NCBI RefSeq assembly: GCF_000023585.1 | Contig: NC_012914.1 | Coordinates: 5,277,501-5,341,500 of the forward strand | Length of the DNA stretch: 64,000 nt | From: Paenibacillus sp. JDR-2 | GTDB taxonomy: Bacteria; Bacillota; Bacilli; Paenibacillales; Paenibacillaceae | Reading direction: 5' to 3' | In this document: one piece after another, positions 17,635 to 25,978 of the stretch | Layout of the letters: every line of letters starts with the position of its first letter | Position numbering within the stretch: the stretch's first letter is position 1 | Made by a program: the position numbers and the translations under genes | Notes under the pieces: generated by a model | What the model was told of the DNA's origin: nothing | What the model saw: only the letters and a program-made list of their open reading frames with translations | Databases searched by the model: none

Positions 17635-18800
17635 CCTGCGTCCCCCTCCTCTCGCAGCAATCCGCCAAACGTATCGGCGAACAGCCGTTTTTTCGGCTCA
17701 TCCAGCGCTACACCCTTCACTTCGAGATAAAAAGATTCGAATAAGCTTACCGGATCGGCCTCGCTCCTCCGCACCGCCGTCTCCGGGGCATCGCCATCCT
17801 CGCCAATGCCGCGAACGGCCGTTACCCTGCGCTCCACATGGAGGGCATTCGGGTAAACCGCCCGAACCTTCTCCATCGGAAACAAGACGGGGTTGTCGTT
17901 CAGCAGCGTAACGAAGACATAATCCTCGTTCACCGGATGGGTCTCGATCTCTTCAATCGGACCGGCAATCCGCCGCATATCGCGGAGCGGCTTCAGCTCT
18001 CTTTTCTCAATGGCCACATTCCCGCCCGCGTCCATCTCCACCACCAGGTAGCCTTTATTGTGATGCTCCTCGGAGATCGAATACTTGAGGGGGGAACCCG
18101 CGTAACGGATTTTTTCGCTGCCGACAAAATGCGCCTGATGCAAATGCCCAAGAGCGGTATAATGGAACGGTGCAAAATAGTCCGCCCGCACATGCTCGGC
18201 TCCGCCAATCGAAAGCGGGCGTTCCGAGTCGCTTGTATTAGGCTCCGCCGCGCCCGTTGCCGTGACGAAAGCATGTCCCACGACAATATGTCTCGCAGCC
18301 GGGTCCATATGCGAAGCAATCCGACCCGTGATCGCGCGCATGGCTTCATCATGCGTCCGGATATTCTCGTCTTCGTAAGTAATCCGTACTTGGGCCGGGT
18401 CGGCATAAGGCACCAGATGCACATGCACCTCGCCAAACGCGTCCTTCAGCACAACCGGCTTATGTTCCGTTCTTAGTCTTCCGGCGATATGAAGCCCGCG
18501 GCTTTCCATCATTGCCGTTCCGAAGTCAATCCGGTCCGGACTGTCATGGTTGCCCGAGATCGCCAGCACCGGCGTATCCAGCCCAACAACGATCCTCTCG
18601 AGCAGCTCGTCGAGCAGATCCACCGCTTCCGTCGGTGGGATAGCCCGGTCGTACAGATCGCCTGCGATAATAACGGCATCCGGCCGTTCAAGCTCTACCG
18701 CGCTTGCAAATTGCTCCAGCACATACCGCTGGTCTTCCGTCATATATACACCCTGCACAAGCTTGCCTAAATGCCAGTCTGCAGTATGAAAAAATTTCAC
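17631..18800 (-). CDS. sbcD: DNA repair exonuclease nuclease subunit SbcD
   Basis: SbcD is the Mre11-like metallophosphoesterase partner of SbcC. The 389-residue product shows the five phosphoesterase motifs: HTADWHLGK, IAGDLYDRAIPP, ISGNHDSPDRI, VVGHAFVTA and LGHLHQAHF. The N-terminus MKFFHTADWHLGKL is normal for the family and begins with a GTG at 18800. The nearest ribosome-like site (GGAAGGG) is rather far upstream. It is the first gene of sbcDC and is divergent from the MFS gene. Confidence 0.96.
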   Translation of the reverse strand: MKFFHTADWHLGKLVQGVYMTEDQRYVLEQFASAVELERPDAVIIAGDLYDRAIPPTEAVDLLDELLERIVVGLDTPVLAISGNHDSPDRIDFGTAMMESRGLHIAGRLRTEHKPVVLKDAFGEVHVHLVPYADPAQVRITYEDENIRTHDEAMRAITGRIASHMDPAARHIVVGHAFVTATGAAEPNTSDSERPLSIGGAEHVRADYFAPFHYTALGHLHQAHFVGSEKIRYAGSPLKYSISEEHHNKGYLVVEMDAGGNVAIEKRELKPLRDMRRIAGPIEEIETHPVNEDYVFVTLLNDNPVLFPMEKVRAVYPNALHVERRVTAVRGIGEDGDAPETAVRRSEADPVSLFESFYLEVKGVALDEPKKRLFADTFGGLLREEGDAG

Positions 18801-18978
18801 TCTATGAACATTCCCTTCCGCTACTCATGTACCTTTCCGTTTCGAGACCCTTAACCGTACATATATTCGCTTTTTTCTCTCGATTTCCTTCCTGAAAATA
18901 TTTCCCCAAGGCCCTATCAATGGTACATTAGTAGACGGACTTCATAGATGTAAATAAACGCAGATCCAGGAGGATAAC

Positions 18979-20244
18979 ATGCAACCCGAACTTGAAGCAC
19001 GGTCGAAACGGTCCTTGTTCAGCAACTACACGCTGCTCTTGGCCGTTGTATTTGGCGGCTTTCTCATATTTGGTTTCTCGGAAAATATTAAAGGTCCCGC
19101 CATCCCGCGCATGCAGGCCGACTTCTCGCTGAACGAAGCGCAGATCGGCATGCTGCTTGCCCTTAATTCCCTCGGCTATCTGATCGCTTGCAGCTTTACG
19201 GGCTGGCTGGTGAAAAAAATCGGCATCAAGCTGACGACCCTTATCGCTTTTGGCTCGATGGTTATATCCGGCTTGTGCCTGTACTTCTCTATCAGCTATT
19301 CCACGATGGTATTGTCCTACTTCTTCATGTATATCGGAAACGGCCTGCTAGAGATCGCTCTTGCGATTCTGGCCGCCCAGATCTTTACCCGAAACACCGG
19401 TACGATGATGAATCTGGCCCATTTCTTCTACGGGCTCAGCTCGATTGTCGCCCCGCTTCTGGCCGCTAATCTGATGGGGATTCACCTGTTCGGCTCAAGC
19501 TCCGAGCTTGGCTGGAGGGGAATGTACTGCTTGATGCTTTCTCTGACTTTGCTGCCGATGATTCCTACCATCTTCGCCAAAGCGCCCAAGCAGGAAGAGA
19601 AGCATGGCGAACGTCTGTCGCTTCGGGAATATATAAGGGATAAAGCGGCTTGGCTGCTTGTAGGCGTTCTCTCCCTTGGCGTTGTATCCGAAATGTCAAT
19701 CGGGAGCTGGCTCGTCAACTTTCTGGAGAAGGCCTATGACTGGAGCAGCGATACGTCCGCGGCTATGCTGTCCGCCTTTTTCCTCTGTTTTACCTTTGCG
19801 AGACTTGTTCTTGGTCCGGTCACCGATAAAATCGGCTATACGATGTCGCTTATCGTGCTGTCGGCTTTCTCCGGTCTTTGCTCGATTGCGGCTGTTATTC
19901 TCGGGGAGCCCGGAGCCTTCCTGTTTGCGGCAGCCGGCATCGGCATTGCGCCAATCTATCCGACGGTTATGGCCCTTATTGCCAGACGTTATTCGAAGGA
20001 AAGCGATACGGCCATTACGTTTACGGTGACTTTAATGGGGGTTGCAACGGTTGCGGGGAACTATCTGATCGGGCTTATTATCGAGCTGTTCAAGGACGGC
20101 TTTGCGGAAGAGGCTCATCCGAAGGCGGGTCTCATTGCCGGCCTGCAAGCGGGTTATATTTTCATCGGCGCATGCGCCCTGTTGTGCTCGGTCATGTCGA
20201 TCGCGTTATACCGTCATCTAAAAAAACGCGGTGCCCTGCTATGA
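18979..20244 (+). CDS. MFS transporter (sugar-symporter-like)
   Basis: The 421-residue product has about 12 membrane helices. It contains the MFS loop motif between helices 2 and 3 (GWLVKKIGIKLTT) and FARLVLGPVTDKIGY in the second half. The pattern (NSLGYLIACSFTG, GNGLLEIALAILAA, MNLAHFFYGLSSIVAPLLA) resembles fucose/glucose:H+ symporter-type MFS proteins, but the substrate cannot be told from sequence alone. An AGGAGGA site precedes the ATG and a strong terminator follows. It is probably a single-gene unit. Confidence 0.88.
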   Translation: MQPELEARSKRSLFSNYTLLLAVVFGGFLIFGFSENIKGPAIPRMQADFSLNEAQIGMLLALNSLGYLIACSFTGWLVKKIGIKLTTLIAFGSMVISGLCLYFSISYSTMVLSYFFMYIGNGLLEIALAILAAQIFTRNTGTMMNLAHFFYGLSSIVAPLLAANLMGIHLFGSSSELGWRGMYCLMLSLTLLPMIPTIFAKAPKQEEKHGERLSLREYIRDKAAWLLVGVLSLGVVSEMSIGSWLVNFLEKAYDWSSDTSAAMLSAFFLCFTFARLVLGPVTDKIGYTMSLIVLSAFSGLCSIAAVILGEPGAFLFAAAGIGIAPIYPTVMALIARRYSKESDTAITFTVTLMGVATVAGNYLIGLIIELFKDGFAEEAHPKAGLIAGLQAGYIFIGACALLCSVMSIALYRHLKKRGALL

Positions 20245-20246
20245 AC

Positions 20247-20282
20247 AAAAGAGGCTGTTCCCTCACGGGAGCAGCCTCTTTT
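20247..20282. terminator. Bidirectional terminator
   Basis: A 16-bp stem (aaaagaggctgttccc with gggagcagcctctttt, one mismatch) lies between convergent genes. The sequence is closely related to the palindrome at 13483-13512. Confidence 0.85.
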
Positions 20283-20288
20283 GTTTGC

Positions 20289-20924
20289 TTAGTTTTCGGA
20301 AGACACGGTGAAACGTTCGTTGACATGCGCGGCATTCTCGGCTTCATCCACAATGGCGATCGCAAAGTCCGCGTAGCTGACATAGCTGTGGCCTTTCGAG
20401 TTAACAAGCAGATGGTCTTTGCCTTTCGTATAGGAACCGGTACGCTCTCCTGCCGGATCAAAGAAAGCGGACGGGCTGACAAAGGTCCACTTCAGACCTG
20501 TCGATTGCTTCAGATCTTCAAGATTTTGTCCTTGGTTCTTCGCCGTGGCAAGGAACATCTCAGGGAAATCAGGCGTGTTAAAGAGCTGAACCGTCTTGGC
20601 TTCATCCACGTACAAGCTGCCTGCTCCGCCAATTACGATCAGGCGCGTATCCGTTCCGGACAAGGCATCAATCAAGGCTTTGCCGGCTGTTACGTGCAGT
20701 TGTTCCTGTCCAAGCGGTGCGCCAAAAGCATTCACGACGACGTCAAAGCCTTGCAGGTCGGCTGCAGTCAGATCGAAAACTTCCTTCTCGATCACTTGAA
20801 CGCCTTCCTCCGTTACCTTGGCACGGTTCCGTACAACCGCCGTTACTTCATGTCCGCGGCTAAGCGCTTCTTTCACTATAAATTGACCTGCTTTGCCTGT
20901 AGCGCCTACTACTGCAATTTTCAT
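20289..20924 (-). CDS. NAD(P)-binding oxidoreductase (YwnB-like)
   Basis: The 211-residue product is an atypical short-chain or NmrA-like Rossmann protein. The nucleotide-binding motif GATGKAGQFIV is at the N-terminus (KIAVVGATGKAG), followed by AVVRNRAKV, VVVNAFGAP and LIVIGGAGSLYVDE. It matches the pattern of B. subtilis YwnB-type reductases, whose substrate is not settled. It lies 27 bases downstream of an Rrf2 regulator of the YwnA type, the same pairing as ywnA-ywnB, so it is probably part of that regulator's operon and stress response. Confidence 0.88.
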   Translation of the reverse strand: MKIAVVGATGKAGQFIVKEALSRGHEVTAVVRNRAKVTEEGVQVIEKEVFDLTAADLQGFDVVVNAFGAPLGQEQLHVTAGKALIDALSGTDTRLIVIGGAGSLYVDEAKTVQLFNTPDFPEMFLATAKNQGQNLEDLKQSTGLKWTFVSPSAFFDPAGERTGSYTKGKDHLLVNSKGHSYVSYADFAIAIVDEAENAAHVNERFTVSSEN

Positions 20925-20951
20925 ATAAAAAACCTCCTAAATAGAATGAAA

Positions 20952-21386
20952 TTATTTGTTTTGATTCGTTCTTATCAGATCTGCGACCAGTTCCTCCAAA
21001 GTAATCTGCGCGAGAACACTCTCCATGGCATCCTGCGACTTCTTCAGCACAAGCTCCAGCACAACCTGTATGCTAGCTCCAACCGGACAGTCGGGATTCG
21101 GCCCTTCATGTATATGAAAAAGCTGTCCCTCCTCTACGACGTCTACCGCCCGGAAAATATCCAGCAATGTAATCTCGCTCATTTCCTTGGTCAGATACGA
21201 ACCGCCGGTGCCGGCACGGACCTGAACGAGACCAGCCTTCTTCAGCTGTCCCAACAACCGGCGGATAATAACCGGGTTGGTATTGACGCTGCCGGCAATC
21301 CATTCGGAAGTGTTATGAGCGTCCTTGGAAATCTCCAGCAGCGATAAAATATGGACCGCAATGGAGAAGCGGCTGCTGATTTTCAT
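20952..21386 (-). CDS. Rrf2-family transcriptional regulator (YwnA-like)
   Basis: The 144-residue product (MKISSRFSIAVHILSLLEI, then NPVIIRRLLGQLKKAGLVQVRAGTGGSYLTK) has the Rrf2 winged helix-turn-helix. It carries one cysteine, in GPNPDCPVGASIQ, where many Rrf2 sensors have a cluster; with only one it may sense redox rather than hold an Fe-S cluster. The frame is open 34 codons upstream, but the ATG at 21386 starts the family homology and follows an AAGGTG site. Two promoter/operator copies lie upstream (21513-21550 and 21753-21790), so autoregulation is likely. Confidence 0.9.
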   Translation of the reverse strand: MKISSRFSIAVHILSLLEISKDAHNTSEWIAGSVNTNPVIIRRLLGQLKKAGLVQVRAGTGGSYLTKEMSEITLLDIFRAVDVVEEGQLFHIHEGPNPDCPVGASIQVVLELVLKKSQDAMESVLAQITLEELVADLIRTNQNK

Positions 21387-21512
21387 GATTGTCACCTTCT
21401 TGTGTGGCTCCGGTTGTTTCGGTTGATTGCTCCATGTAGCTCGAAACAACACTCCGCTGGCCCTTTTAAAAGGCACAAGACCGAGCACAAAACCGAATAC
21501 AAAGCCAATATT

Positions 21513-21550
21513 GTTGTGACAATTGTAGTTACAACTGGGATAGAAGTCAA
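21513..21550 (-). promoter_or_regulatory. Proximal promoter/operator of the Rrf2 operon
   Basis: On the minus strand: -35 TTGACT (21545-21550), a 17-base spacer and -10 TACAAT (21522-21527). An inverted repeat GTTGTAAC-N7-GTCACAAC (21513-21535, one mismatch) covers the -10. Confidence 0.7.
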
Positions 21551-21752
21551 GGACGCTCCGCGTTGGGGCTGCGTTTGTTTCGGTTGATTAGGCTACGTGT
21601 TGTTTCGGTTGATTGCTCCATGTAGTTTGTTCCTCGAATTATCATTTTCAAGGGTTGGAACAAACGTACAAAGTCGCACTCAACTCGAAACAACACTCCG
21701 CCTGGCGTTTAAGAGCACAACACCTCCGCTGGCCGGATCTGATTGATTAGCC

Positions 21753-21790
21753 GTTGTAACAATTGTAGTTACAACAAAATGAAAAGTCAA
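21753..21790 (-). promoter_or_regulatory. Distal duplicate promoter/operator of the Rrf2 operon
   Basis: Same arrangement as the proximal copy: -35 TTGACT (21785-21790), 17 bases, -10 TACAAT (21762-21767). A perfect inverted repeat GTTGTAAC-N7-GTTACAAC lies at 21753-21775. It sits 240 bp from the proximal copy. Confidence 0.7.
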
Positions 21791-21871
21791 GTAACTTATA
21801 GCACGCTGCTGCAAAATAGCTACAATGGATTCAGTCCAATGAAATCAAGAAATATGGCTTAATCGGTTGCT

Positions 21872-22007
21872 TACGTTGGATTCTATCCAGTGAAAAGTCC
21901 ATTTTAGCTCTCCGAATGCTTATTTGACAGATTATACTGTATGCCATCCAATGTAGCCCACACTATTACCTCATATTGATCAGTTTTACTGTATCGATTC
22001 CAACGTA
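21872..22007. repeat. 136-bp dispersed inverted-repeat element, copy 1
   Basis: It starts TACGTTGGATTC and ends GATTCCAACGTA, the inverted end. A variant of the end sequence lies inside in inverted orientation (actgtatgccatccaatgta, 21937-21956), and another lies just outside at 21829. There is no open reading frame of note. A second copy of exactly the same length is at 52869-53004. Confidence 0.6.
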
Positions 22008-22060
22008 TATCTCTAACGACTGTTCTCATGTATCCATCCCACCAAACCAGAATTAGAGTA

Positions 22061-22089
22061 TTGACAAAAATATTTTTATGTGTTATAAT
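22061..22089 (+). promoter_or_regulatory. Perfect-consensus sigma-A promoter
   Basis: TTGACA (22061-22066), exactly 17 bases, then TATAAT (22084-22089). It drives the hydrolase gene at 22187 through a leader of about 90 bases. Confidence 0.85.
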
Positions 22090-22186
22090 AATAAATTTTT
22101 CTGTTTACACAATTCCCGAGAGTCTGTAATATAGTCACATGACCTCGGCCGGGTCCCCTTCATTTTGTACGAGGAGTGTGACCTTT

Positions 22187-22924
22187 ATGCAAGCCCAACT
22201 TGCCATGCTGTCCATAAGCGCCCCGGTGATGGGCACAATCGACACCGTTCATCCGGTTCTTATCTGGGACGATCAGCATCAAATCTTGCTGGATACCGGT
22301 TATCCCGCCCAGCTTCCACAGCTCCAAGCAGCAATTGATGCTGCGGGAGGCAGCCCAGAGAAACTTACTCATATTATTCTTACCCATCAGGATATTGATC
22401 ATATCGGGAATTTGCCGGAATTAACTTCACGAGTCGGGATCGAAGTGTTGGCCCATCCGCTCGAGAAACCGTACATTCAAGGCGATATACGGCTTATCCG
22501 TTTCACGGACGAGGCTATTGCCAGCATCGACAGGATGCCGGACTCCGTGCCCGAATCGTTCCGCAACGGTTTAAAACGGATGATGCTGAATCCGCCTAAG
22601 GCCAATGTTGACAGGGAAGTGATCGGCGGCGAGTTTCTTCCTCTAGGCGGAGGAATTACCGTAATCGATACCCCGGGCCACACGCCGGGACATATCAGTC
22701 TTTACCACGAGCCTTCCCGTACGCTAATTGCCGGAGATGCTCTGATGGTAAGAGACGGCGAGCTATATGGAGCTGACCCTGCTACTACATTAGATCCGTT
22801 GACCGCCCAAGCTTCCATCGCCGGACTGCTGGATTTTGATATTCAGACCATTGTCTGTTACCATGGCGGACTATACAACCAGCGGGTTATGGAGCGTCTC
22901 TTCGAGCTTGCGGCACAAAAATAA
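22187..22924 (+). CDS. Metallo-beta-lactamase-fold hydrolase
   Basis: The 245-residue product has the metallo-beta-lactamase fold motifs: ILLDTGYP, LTHQDIDHIGN (metal site 1), GHTPGHISLY, IAGDALM and a final CYHGG. The first motif reads HxDxDH instead of HxHxDH, a variant known in some subfamilies, so metal use may differ. The substrate is unknown. The ATG at 22187 has a GAGGAG site ten bases upstream; an in-frame upstream start at 22139 has none. A consensus promoter lies about 100 bases upstream. The tandem palindromes from 22933 may act as its terminator. Confidence 0.88.
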   Translation: MQAQLAMLSISAPVMGTIDTVHPVLIWDDQHQILLDTGYPAQLPQLQAAIDAAGGSPEKLTHIILTHQDIDHIGNLPELTSRVGIEVLAHPLEKPYIQGDIRLIRFTDEAIASIDRMPDSVPESFRNGLKRMMLNPPKANVDREVIGGEFLPLGGGITVIDTPGHTPGHISLYHEPSRTLIAGDALMVRDGELYGADPATTLDPLTAQASIAGLLDFDIQTIVCYHGGLYNQRVMERLFELAAQK

Positions 22925-22932
22925 GACGTATT

Positions 22933-23236
22933 TTTAAAGCGGAGTGCCTCACGATTAGTGAGGCATTTCGCTTTAAAACGTGCCTCGTGCGGGCTTTTCT
23001 GCTCAACAGTGAGGCTAGGCTCATAGTTAGTGAGGCGTAACGGGTACAGAAGGCGGAGATACTCACTATTTGCTCTCCAGAGCAACTCCGGCGCTACTTT
23101 AAAGCGGGATGCCTCACGATTAGTGAGGCATTTCGGTTTAAACCGTGCCTCGTGCGGGCTTTTCTGCTCAACAGTGAGGCTAGGCTCATAGTTAGTGAGG
23201 CCTAACGGGTACAGAAGGCGGAGATGCTTACTGACA
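22933..23236. repeat. Two tandem copies of a palindrome-rich unit, 165-bp period
   Basis: About 139 nearly identical bases occur at 22933-23071 and 23098-23236. Each begins with a long imperfect palindrome (tttaaagcg..GCCTCAC-gatta-GTGAGGC..cg-tttaaa) and carries further GTGAGGC motifs. The copies differ at only a few bases, so the duplication is recent or conserved by conversion. No coding sequence is evident. The remaining bases to 23324 hold only the start region of the next gene. Confidence 0.8.
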
Positions 23237-23324
23237 GCTCCATTTTTATCTGTTCAAAAGGTTCTAGGCCTTCGTATGAAGAATAATCTCCAGAATTAAA
23301 TCGAAAAGGGGCGCAATCCCATTT

Positions 23325-24236
23325 ATGAATTCTCGTTTCCTTATCGGACAGTATGGACAATTCGACTACAACAAATATAGCAGGGACTTTAAGAACGACT
23401 TTTTTGGAATTGAAGCTTGTCTATTCCAGAGCGAGCAAGATATTGAGAATCTAATCCGAGAATCTCATGCTGCCGGGTTTCGGATCGGGATTCATTTTCC
23501 GCTGCGGGCGGGGATTTCTCCGCTCAGGGATGCGCTGTTTATCGCCAAGAATGATACCGTAAGATTGGATGCCTACTCCATAGCGGAGCAAGAGCTTGCT
23601 TACATCCATTCGCGAATGCAGCCAGATTATGTGCTCTTTCATTACCCTAAGCCCGTTATTCTGGATAATCGCGCGGATTGGGCTAACTGGCGATTCGACA
23701 ACCGGATGGAATACGAATTCGAAAGCGAATATTCCTTTGATGAATTTCGGAAGCATAGCGATAATTTGTTCGAATGGTTGTCCCTTATGGGCACCTGGTA
23801 CGGATTTACTCCTGTCTTAGAATTCGATGCTCTGAACCGCTACGTCTATGACCACGATTATTTGCAGCGCAAACTGGAGGAGTATAGCAGCATCAAGCTT
23901 TGTCTCGATACCGCAAGGCTGTACATCCAGGACCGGATCGATCCGTATTTCCATGCTGAAACGATTCTCCGCCGATACGCCAAGTATGCCGCAACCATTC
24001 ATTTGTCCAATGTACGGATTATTGAGGGACAAATTACGCAGAGCCGAGCGCCCGTCCTTCCCGCTCAGCAGCCAAGCGATGGCTGGGCTCCCATTGCACG
24101 GTATTTACGGATGATCTCCAGCGAGAATCCGGATGTAAAAATCATGTTCGAGCATCGCTCGGAGCATGTATCCGATGAACAGCTTGAGGAGTGTTATCGC
24201 TGGGCGGGCAAGCTGATTCAAAAAAGAGGTGAATGA
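23325..24236 (+). CDS. Sugar phosphate isomerase/epimerase-like TIM-barrel protein
   Basis: The 303-residue product has the pattern of xylose-isomerase-like TIM barrels: GIHFPLRAG near residue 54, PDYVLFHYP at about 100, PVLEFDALN at about 165, LCLDTARLYI at about 190, TIHLSNVR and VKIMFEHRSEHV near the end. The acidic and histidine residues in these strands are where the family binds a divalent metal. The actual substrate is unknown. The ribosome site is weak (AAAAGGGG). The stop codon lies inside the hairpin terminator shared with the convergent gene. Confidence 0.7.
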   Translation: MNSRFLIGQYGQFDYNKYSRDFKNDFFGIEACLFQSEQDIENLIRESHAAGFRIGIHFPLRAGISPLRDALFIAKNDTVRLDAYSIAEQELAYIHSRMQPDYVLFHYPKPVILDNRADWANWRFDNRMEYEFESEYSFDEFRKHSDNLFEWLSLMGTWYGFTPVLEFDALNRYVYDHDYLQRKLEEYSSIKLCLDTARLYIQDRIDPYFHAETILRRYAKYAATIHLSNVRIIEGQITQSRAPVLPAQQPSDGWAPIARYLRMISSENPDVKIMFEHRSEHVSDEQLEECYRWAGKLIQKRGE

Positions 24237-24263
24237 AGCTCCGTCAGGACCTTCATTCACCTC
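24220..24263. terminator. Bidirectional terminator overlapping a stop codon
   Basis: A perfect 13-bp stem (24226-24238 with 24251-24263) is followed by six T on the minus strand. It includes the TGA of the plus-strand gene. Confidence 0.8.
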
Positions 24264-24269
24264 ATGTCT

Positions 24270-25916
24270 TTAATAACGGAAATCTTTCATCTCTTCCCCG
24301 TTCATTCGCGCGACCGATTGCCCCGGGCTTGCGACAATCAGCTCAAGCGAATTCTGATGGCTGATGCCGGTATAGATAAGTTTGCCGCCAATTCTTGAAG
24401 CTTGCTGCAAGGTGAATTCTACCCCGCCCATCCGCTCAGCGAACGCAGCCAGGCTACCGATTCCAAGCTTTTCCGCTTCATCCCGCCCCAATATTTCTAC
24501 CGCTACCGCGGCAGGCTCTCCTTGCAGACGAACCAAATTGTATTCCTCAAGCTCCTCGAAAGTAAAATGCCCATGCAGCAGAATAGAAACAAAACAATTT
24601 TGCACCTGGCCAAACAACCCAGCTTCTTGCCTTATCCAAGTACCTGCCGGAAGAACACCGATAATCTCTTGCTGCTCGGCATGCTCCGGGACAGGGAACA
24701 ACGTCAGAATCCGGTTTTTGTCGTACAGCACCTCCGCGTACTCGCTTTGATGCCGCGGATCTCCTTCTCTCCAGCCATCACCCGGATGGAAGAAGTAAAG
24801 CTGATTTACGCTATTCTCTCCCGTAACCGGGAACGAGACCATCCAACGGATTTGCTCGTTATCAAACTCTTTTACCCTCTCCCAAATGCCGCCGGCTGCA
24901 TAGTCCTTCGTCACGTAAGCATAGGAATGAAGCGGAATTTGTTCACCGGTATCAATTTTGATGATTTGTTTTCGGACCACCTCGGGCTGGTCCCGCTCCA
25001 GCGCTCTCTGAAGAGCATCCTCCGGGGCAGGATAGCAGAGAAAGCCTGCATACTCGGTACGAGGCATACGATCCCCCCGCGGAAAATCTCCAAATTGCAC
25101 ATAATCATGCAAGACGTTGCGGTCTGCCGGCGCATCATGCGGCCAGCCCCTGGAATGGGCACCAACCCATGCACCCTTCAGGTAAAGCAGCGCTCTCTCC
25201 CGCCACAAGTAATCCAGCAGTTCGGCAAGCTGCTGCTTTAATGCCGGCTCGGCCGTCAGCTCCCAAGCGCAGGTAAATGCCTGAACCCAATGCCAGAACC
25301 ATGGCAAAGCCCCATATTCCGGCATTCCTTGAGCCGTTACCCGCTCCACTGTACGCTTCAGGGATGCGATACCGTCTTCGAGAAGTTCTTGATCCTCATA
25401 GCGTTGACCGAATATGATCTTGGCTGCCGTATATTTCGCTTCATGGTGGTGAAACAGCTGCAGCGGATTCCTATAGAACCCTCCTTCATAAATATGATGG
25501 AGCGCAAGCTCGAAGCCTTCCTGCAATTCCGCACCTAGATATTGTCCAAACCGCGTATAGAAATAAACCATCAAGCTGCCCATCAGCTCTACCGGGAGCT
25601 CATGGGCTTTCGCAAGCTCAGGCGAAGGATTCAAATTTAGCGGAAAATGGCCATACAACGGCTCAGCCGGATCCTTTTGCTGAAGCTGCAGCACTCGTGC
25701 AAGCACGCCTTCCGCTTTCTTTTTCGAGTCGGCCGGGTTATCCAATACGGATTGAATTTCTTCGTCCACCGCTGCCGCAAATAAGTAAGAGGCATAATAG
25801 AAGTTATCCCGAATATCGTGATGGAACCATAATCCGCTGGCAAGCATAGGCAAGCTCTGTGCCGATAAGGCTACAGCCTGAATGATCTCTATTTGACGCT
25901 GCTGTTGTCCGTTCAT
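24270..25916 (-). CDS. Uncharacterised 548-residue protein, possibly an alpha/alpha-barrel enzyme
   Basis: I do not recognise a named family. The first 330 residues or so are helical with aromatic and His/Glu patches (SGLWFHHDIRDNFYYASYLF, LFHHHEAKYTAAKIIF, LPWFWHWVQAFTCAWEL, GAHSRGWPHDAPADRN). This is the look of alpha/alpha toroid carbohydrate-active enzymes or lyases. The C-terminal third is beta-rich (EQIRWMVSFPVTGENSVNQLYFF), like the beta-sandwich that often follows such a toroid. There is no signal peptide, so it is cytoplasmic. It is divergent from a DeoR regulator, which supports a sugar-related role. Function is inference only. Confidence 0.6.
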   Translation of the reverse strand: MNGQQQRQIEIIQAVALSAQSLPMLASGLWFHHDIRDNFYYASYLFAAAVDEEIQSVLDNPADSKKKAEGVLARVLQLQQKDPAEPLYGHFPLNLNPSPELAKAHELPVELMGSLMVYFYTRFGQYLGAELQEGFELALHHIYEGGFYRNPLQLFHHHEAKYTAAKIIFGQRYEDQELLEDGIASLKRTVERVTAQGMPEYGALPWFWHWVQAFTCAWELTAEPALKQQLAELLDYLWRERALLYLKGAWVGAHSRGWPHDAPADRNVLHDYVQFGDFPRGDRMPRTEYAGFLCYPAPEDALQRALERDQPEVVRKQIIKIDTGEQIPLHSYAYVTKDYAAGGIWERVKEFDNEQIRWMVSFPVTGENSVNQLYFFHPGDGWREGDPRHQSEYAEVLYDKNRILTLFPVPEHAEQQEIIGVLPAGTWIRQEAGLFGQVQNCFVSILLHGHFTFEELEEYNLVRLQGEPAAVAVEILGRDEAEKLGIGSLAAFAERMGGVEFTLQQASRIGGKLIYTGISHQNSLELIVASPGQSVARMNGEEMKDFRY

Positions 25917-25947
25917 TAGTTTCGTTTACTCCTCTCTATCTAACCAA

Positions 25948-25978
25948 TAGTTCATTTATGTGTATTTTAGTTCATTTA
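25948..25978. promoter_or_regulatory. Direct-repeat operator candidate for the DeoR regulator
   Basis: TAGTTCATTTA occurs at 25948-25958 and 25968-25978, exactly 20 bp apart (two helical turns), in the divergent intergenic region. A third, inverted partial copy (TATGAACCTA) lies near 26007. Confidence 0.5.

Larger units (their letters stand above)
21413..21790. repeat. Imperfect tandem duplication of the Rrf2 promoter region
   Basis: Blocks recur in the same order with indels: tgtttcggttgattgctc (21415 and 21601), ctcgaaacaacactccgc (21440 and 21684), then the 23-bp operator (21513 and 21753). A third copy of tgtttcggttgatt lies near 21576. There is no plausible coding sequence. Confidence 0.65.

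Noticed and set aside
19878..21347. 489-codon plus-strand open frame across the MFS end, the reductase and the Rrf2 gene
   Set aside because: It runs through a strong terminator and antisense to two well-recognised genes, and its translation has no recognisable domain.
21872..22007. Insertion sequence
   Set aside because: The element has inverted ends but is only 136 bp with no transposase frame; it is recorded as a repeat instead.
22933..23236. CRISPR array
   Set aside because: There are only two units with a 165-bp period and internal palindromes, no uniform short spacers and no cas genes nearby.
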